The notes under the pieces: generated by a model
The model's input: the letters and a program-made list of their open reading frames with translations, nothing else
The model's database searches: none
Told to the model about the DNA's origin: nothing
Shown: positions 58,619 through 64,000 of the stretch, piece by piece
Layout of the letters: every line of letters starts with the position of its first letter
Position numbering within the stretch: position 1 is the stretch's first letter
Made by a program: the position numbers and the translations under genes
Source of the DNA: Escallonia rubra
Lineage: Eukaryota > Streptophyta > Magnoliopsida > Escalloniales > Escalloniaceae
Length of the DNA stretch: 64,000 nt
Assembly: GCA_033065855.1 (NCBI GenBank)
Contig: JAVXUO010002587.1
Coordinates: forward strand, 248,001 to 312,000
Direction: 5' to 3'

Positions 58619-58933
58619 TTTTGGACCGTCCCATAAAAATTACTCATTTTCAAATTAAGAAAGATTTTGTATGTATTTTACATATTTAACCTTTTTATAT
58701 TTTTTTATTCTATTTAAATCTCCATCAACTCAATTTTTATCTCTTGGCCATTTTCTTACACTTTTTTATTATTTATCTCTCCACAATTTACATTCCGCTA
58801 ACCCATTTTCTCTCTCGACCCACTTTCTTCCCCTCTCCTCTCTAAAGGATAGAAATGGAAACACGCAATAAATCACTTAAATTCTTAATCTACATTTAAA
58901 AAAAGTTAATCAAATTATGTAAAACGGGGAGAG
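58619..58933. mobile_element. Stowaway-like MITE, decayed
   Basis: GGACCGTCCCATAAAAATT near the left end and GTAAAACGGGGAGAG at the right are decayed TCCGTCCC-type inverted repeats. The interior resembles the copy at 59104-59374 and the stretch at 55715-55945. Borders are approximate. Confidence 0.5.
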
Positions 58934-59103
58934 TACATCTGAAGCTTGTGCACAACAAATCGTCAGAATTCAATTAATACTACCACTAACGTCAATATAT
59001 TAGGCTTAGATATCCCCAAAATGTTAAATCAGATTATATTAGTTGCTTAGACGACAAGTATAAACCCATTAAAGGAAAATGTTAGTATCAACATATATCG
59101 ATA

Positions 59104-59374
59104 TTCCCAACGTCCCTAATGAATTTATTATATTTTCTTTTTGTACTGTCCTAAAAAAATTGATCACTTTTTAAATTAAAAAGCGATATTTCATAAGTGT
59201 TTTTTCATATTTACCATTCTTTTACTAATTATTGTATTATATTTTTCTCTACATTTAACTCTCCATCAACTCATTTTTCTCTTTTCGGGTAGAATGATAA
59301 TCTCATAAAATATATTTCATTTCTTATATAAACGTGCAAGTCAAAGGTGAATAAATAAAAAGGGACGGAGGAAG
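59104..59374. mobile_element. Stowaway-like MITE
   Basis: TTCCCAACGTCCC at the left and, from the right, CTTCCTCCGTCCC form terminal inverted repeats flanked by TA (59102-59103 and 59375-59376). The interior matches the 58.6-kb copy. Confidence 0.6.
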
Positions 59375-61512
59375 TAATAAACAAGTTTAGCAAATTAAAT
59401 TATGTTTTTTTTTTTTTGACATTTTCACTCCATACATGGTCAACCTAAAGTTTCATCTGATTTAATTACCATTAGGAGCAAAAATAACAAAGTAAGCCTA
59501 CTTAAATTTGTTTCCCCATAAAATCAGGGTGGGTCAAATCACCGCCTTGAAATCACTTGGAGTTTAGACTACTTCACCTCATTTGTTCACTAAAAATTAA
59601 AGTTTTACAGTTTAATAGTTCCACTGTATGATATTTCAAGTGGAGTAATTCAGGTTTAGAATGTCATTTCCTAATCCTAAAATGTGGGTAATTTTTCCAA
59701 CAATTCAAACTCAAAAGAATGCGGTCTACGTACTTTAAATGCTTTTCTAATTTAAAAATGCATTTAAAGAGAGCTGCATTGAGATCTTAGACATTGTGCA
59801 TCGTAAGTTGTATACTATCTGTCAAATCTACGAAGCTACCTTTCATGATTCGTGCAATTACAACGCACAAAATTCAATCACAACTTTAATATACCGCTAC
59901 AAAAATATCTGTGTGGTTATCTAGATAAATGATTTTCCTCTTTTTAACACAAATAAGGATTCTCAGATCTACAAGTATCTTCGTTCTAATAATTTTACCG
60001 ACAAATAAAAATTTATTAATATCGTTTAAAATTACAGTAATAAAATCTGAACGCTAAAATATATTTAACGATGTATACGTTTATTGTAACAGAAAATTCT
60101 GATCCATTTAGTACTATTAGATAGATGTCATCGGTCTGACCAAGTTGCTAAAGAAACGTCGTACGAGAATACCAACGACGGTGGGAAGTTACGTTCAACT
60201 CACATGATTCAGTCGCATGCATCCACATGATTTGTGCCGGCATAAGACGGCGGAGAAGACAAGAGTCCTGCTTAGCAACGTTTGCGTTTCTGTTGCAAAT
60301 GTTATCCTAGATATAGTCGGTGCACATGGTCCCACTAAAGGCCGTTTTTTTTTTCTATTTCTTTTGGGGTCGGTGGTTATTCTAGATGTTATTCCAAAAT
60401 TCGTGCTCCTCCATTTTTTAATTTGTTTGCACTTTCTTCTCTCCGAACGGTATTTGCTTATTTAATTTATGAGCATCTGAGTTTGATTTGTTATTTATAT
60501 GATATCAAACTTTATCGTAAGAATTCATTAAAAAAAAGCCCAATTAAACGGGTGTACTACATTTTTTTTCCTCCTCAATTTCTCGTAAGTAAATTTACGA
60601 CAATTTTGTTGTTTACTTACTTACAAATGATTACTGATGTGTTACTAGTCGGTTGTTTTGTAAGCTTGTTGTTGACCGTATAATACCGGTGGTTCGACTT
60701 TAAGTCGCGATTGCCCGCTAGTACAACTTATTAAGAATGTATATGTTGCCTGTTTTGAATAAATTCCAGATTTTTGATCGGTTTCTTTGTGAAAATTATA
60801 ATTTTATTTTTTTACATGCTTTTTCACTTTCTATTGATCGTTAAATAAAATATGAACGAGCAGATGAATTACATTAGTATATAACGGGATAAAAATAACC
60901 TCTTCCTTTTCTTCTTCCATAAGTTCAGCTACGAAGAATGGGATCCTTGCCGTGTCCGAGGCAGGCAAATATGCCACAAAAAAGGTTACGATTTACTATT
61001 AAAATCTGGCCTCAAAGATCTTGGCTTGGCCTGCCTGGCTTTATTTATTGGCGTATAAAGAGCGTCAAGCTTGTCCCATTTTGATTGAGAGCAAAGGTAG
61101 GAGGCTGTCGGGAGATATTTGAATCCCCCCTACCTTCAACCTACCAAAGGTGGGCGGGGCATCTCTGAAAACAACCAGTCAACTCATAAAACTCAAGACA
61201 ATTAAGCAGCCTATAAAACTAATTACTTTCTCCGTTCCAGAATAAAATGTTATTATCAGCAAACCAAGAGGGCTTCACTTGATGAGTTGAGGTTGCGGGT
61301 ACACAAATTTAAAGGAAGTAAGATGCATGAAAGAAGGAGTTCTCAAGCCCATTAGATGCATCAGATGGCAATGGCTCTTAGTTTTTGAATACTCCCGTTG
61401 TCTATGGCATTCGAAGTTATATGAACAAAAATACTCACCTTGAAAATTATAGGATTGTTTGAAAGGGGATGCCATTTGTGATGATACTGCATGTTAAACT
61501 TAACGCAAATAA

Positions 61513-61700
61513 AAGTAATATTTGAGCTTTGTTTTTCCCTGTTTGAGCTCCAACTTTAACGCTAAAGACTTTCAAAGTACCGTGGTACTGTCACTGAAGT
61601 GATAAAAATAGAACTCAAACAAGGAAAGTATTATTTGAGCTTAATTTTTTACCATTTGAGCTCCACTTCAACTTTGAAGGCCTTAAAAAAGAAAGATTCT
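61513..61700. repeat. Imperfect tandem duplication, period about 113 bp
   Basis: AAAGTAATATTTGAGCTT...TTTGAGCTCCAACTTTAA recurs as AAAGTATTATTTGAGCTT...TTTGAGCTCCACTTCAACTT. Confidence 0.65.
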
Positions 61701-63756
61701 TACAATTACTTTAATTATAAAAATAGAATTAAAATAATAAAAGTGAAGTTTAAATAGTAATTTAAAATTCTATCTTTTAATATTCGATGTTCACTTTAAA
61801 AATAACTATTTGTGTTATTTCAGGAGATTAATACGGATTATTTTGAGGGGGATTGAAAAGGGCAGTATTTGTCATAATCATCATCCTAATCTAAAACGGA
61901 AGCAAAGGTCAAAGAGACAAGGATAGCTTGTGGCTTAGTCAACATCAACTTGAGAAGTCTTTTGAAACGATTACACGAAGAAACTGGCTTCACCATAGAC
62001 CAACTGACATCAGGTCCATACTTTAGGGACAGGGACCATCTACTCCACATAAAAGGCATTAAAAAAAATATTTAAGGCCAAGATACTAGTAGTGGTATCT
62101 TCTTTTTTCTTCCAGTCGTGTTAATTTTTGGACGCTATTAGTGCTGCTAATGGAATTTAAAATTGTAACGTGTATTTTGGTTCAACTTTTGACCGTTGTT
62201 ACTCCCGTTATTCACCGCCGTGATGCGTTTCATTTTGCCGTTCTTTAGTTTGACATTTTCGAAAAGTGACAAGTCTTTCTTTTTTCTTTTTCTTTGTAGT
62301 TCATGTTCTGTGTTTTCTTCAGAGCTTTTATCATGACAAAGTCTAAATATTCGGACTTTTTAAGTAAGCCTGCTTGTAAAAGTGTACTGAAATTGCGATT
62401 GGGCCAGTATATCATGGGTGAGATGAAAGGCTTTCAAAGGTATTTCATGAAAAATTAATGAATTAATATTTATTGATAAGGCTTAAATCCTCAAGTTTAT
62501 TACGTATGCTCATTAGTCATTATCCCTCCAAGAAGTGCCGTCCAAGCCAAAAAAGGCTGGAGTTGTTTACAAGAGAGAGTAGAGCGGAAGGGGAGAGAAA
62601 CAAAACAAACAACTAGTTACAAGAGAGAATAGGCTGGAGTTGTTCTCTATTTCTTTTTGTTTCTTTCTTTTGATGTTTCATTGTAAAAAAAATTATGGTG
62701 TATTAAGTCTCATTATATGAACCGCACCATACAATGATAAACAACTAGTTACTTTTTCCTTGCGTTTTTTTTTTAATCGGAGATTGTCCTAAATGTAATT
62801 AACAATTGATTTTTTTAACCACCTGAGAATATGAATCCACTTCAAAAAAACAAAATAAAATACAGGACGGGATTTAGTGGCATAAGTTTCGAGGGAAGTC
62901 AATAGCACGAGAAGTGTCAGCGATGCTTAGACAATCGTTAGCTTATGCTTTCTTTTTATTTATTTATTTTTTTGTTTCGGGGTTTTAGTTTGGACGGTAA
63001 AAGATATCCTTGAGTCATTTTGCATGTCAAATTGAGAAGAAACTTCCCTTTGGTTGAGCACCAGGCCAATCCATTGGAATTGTTAGCTTGTGCTTTCCAA
63101 TAGTACATGTTTAGTGTTATGATTTGATGAGTTTTTCACATTAATAACCATACATATGATAAATTTGCCTCACTACTCCAAAGGATGGACAATTTGAAGA
63201 TAGAAAGACGTCCAGATCAAGTTCTTACAAAGCCTTGGACTTTCTCCCTTGCCAAGTTCCCGATATTAAGATGCTTTTCCCTCAAATGGCGGCATCCAAG
63301 ATTTGTTGGAAAGGAAGACTTTCTGTTCTTTGACTTGGTGCTTCCGATAATTTCTATGCAAGCCTGCACATAGGAAGACTTCTTCAACCATGTCTTTCCT
63401 GATCAAGCTAGTCTTCTTTTTCAGATCATCGTCTGCCCAAATAAAAAAAAGTGTTGCATGAATGAGTTTTCCCTTTTCTCTCCCATCCCCCCATAACCAA
63501 GGTTCTCGCGATTAATCATATCCTCTTCATTGCAATGGACTGGTCGCAATTTTGAATAAACAAGGGCAATAATGTGTTCTTACAATCGATTTTATGTTTT
63601 TGAGATTGGTGTGAATGCTCTCGACGATTGCATATTCTAGAGTTTTGGAGTTGACATGATGGAGTAGATAATCAAGTTGATGTAACTGCATAGCAAAAAA
63701 AAACGTGGTTCCTCTTTGCTGCCATAGTTAAGGAGAGACACGTCTGAGGATGAAGA

Positions 63757-63779
63757 AAGAGAGAGAGAGAGAGAGAGAG
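63757..63779. repeat. (AG)n microsatellite
   Basis: Uninterrupted GA/AG dinucleotide run of about 11 units. Confidence 0.85.
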
Positions 63780-64000
63780 CAAAATAAAAGGAAAGGAGAT
63801 ACATCGAGGCGAGGTTGCTTGATGGTTTGTGTCGTTTATATGTTTTTAGGCACATACTAGTAGTTTAGCTGTGAATCCACAATCTACCATATGTAGGGGT
63901 GCAACTTGAACGGGTTGGGTTGGGTTGGTTTTCAGCCCAACCCAAGAAAATCTAACATTTTAAAAACCCATCTCAACCCAAACCAGATTGGGCTTTTTGT

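Larger units (their letters stand above)
59375..64000. other. Intergenic AT-rich DNA at the window end
   Basis: No gene is supported; open frames are short and without recognised motifs. An imperfect tandem duplication (period about 113 bp) lies at 61513-61700. An AG microsatellite occurs at about 63757-63779. The last ~110 bases (GGGGTGCAACTTGAACGGGT, then TTGGGTTGG) resemble the start of a hAT-like repeat that continues beyond the window. Confidence 0.45.

Noticed and set aside
58158-58658. 166-codon hydrophobic plus-strand frame resembling a membrane protein
   Set aside because: Its Phe/Leu/Ile content follows from T-rich DNA. It has no motif and no splice context, and it overlaps a MITE border.
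1-64000. tRNA genes, rRNA genes, CRISPR arrays
   Set aside because: Scanning for GGTTCRANTCC-type T-loops with acceptor pairing, rRNA motifs and regularly spaced repeats found none that hold up.

Overview
The window is nuclear DNA from a flowering plant, most probably a eudicot. It is AT-rich, with large gene-poor stretches full of plant transposons. The genes have plant-type GT-AG introns. There are U6 snRNA genes with the plant upstream sequence element (USE), a glyoxysomal malate synthase ending in SKL, a plant CDKG kinase and a DUF3537 membrane protein. The species cannot be fixed from sequence alone.

Layout. Positions 1-26 kb hold no convincing intact gene. They contain a non-autonomous Helitron (2563-3510), a degraded TRIM/LTR area (5.8-7.0 kb), a small element inside a TA microsatellite (8.2-8.4 kb), an exon-like pseudogene (9.6-10.0 kb), hAT-like elements, a three-level nest (15.5-19.9 kb) and a LINE-type insertion with a 16-bp target duplication (23.1-23.9 kb). 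Positions 26-46 kb are the gene core: U6 snRNA and TAF7 on the plus strand (27.1-28.4 kb), CDKG on the minus strand (32.3-34.7 kb) and malate synthase on the plus strand (39.5-43.0 kb). Next comes an inverted copy of the U6-TAF7 block (44.2-46.9 kb) with a normal-looking U6 and a broken TAF7, and beside it an older U6 relic (43.9 kb). Positions 49.4-55.4 kb hold a four-exon DUF3537 gene on the minus strand. Its second intron contains a complete, young TRIM retrotransposon. Positions 55.4-64 kb are intergenic, with a cluster of Stowaway-like and other MITEs.

The genes are unrelated housekeeping or metabolic functions: U6 in splicing, TAF7 in TFIID, CDKG in splicing and cell-cycle control, malate synthase in the glyoxylate cycle, and DUF3537 as a 7TM protein. 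There is no operon-like logic. Two points deserve most attention. First, the U6-TAF7 unit was duplicated in inverted orientation around CDKG and malate synthase, and identity along the arms is mosaic. Second, the TRIM LTR carries a USE and a TATA box with exactly the same 24-nt spacing as the two U6 genes in this window, which is a Pol III snRNA promoter layout inside a retrotransposon LTR.

Exon boundaries were set by eye from splice sites, reading frame and family knowledge. For CDKG, malate synthase and DUF3537 the joined exons sum to an exact multiple of three and end at a stop. Transposon calls rest on visible termini and target duplications, not on database comparison.
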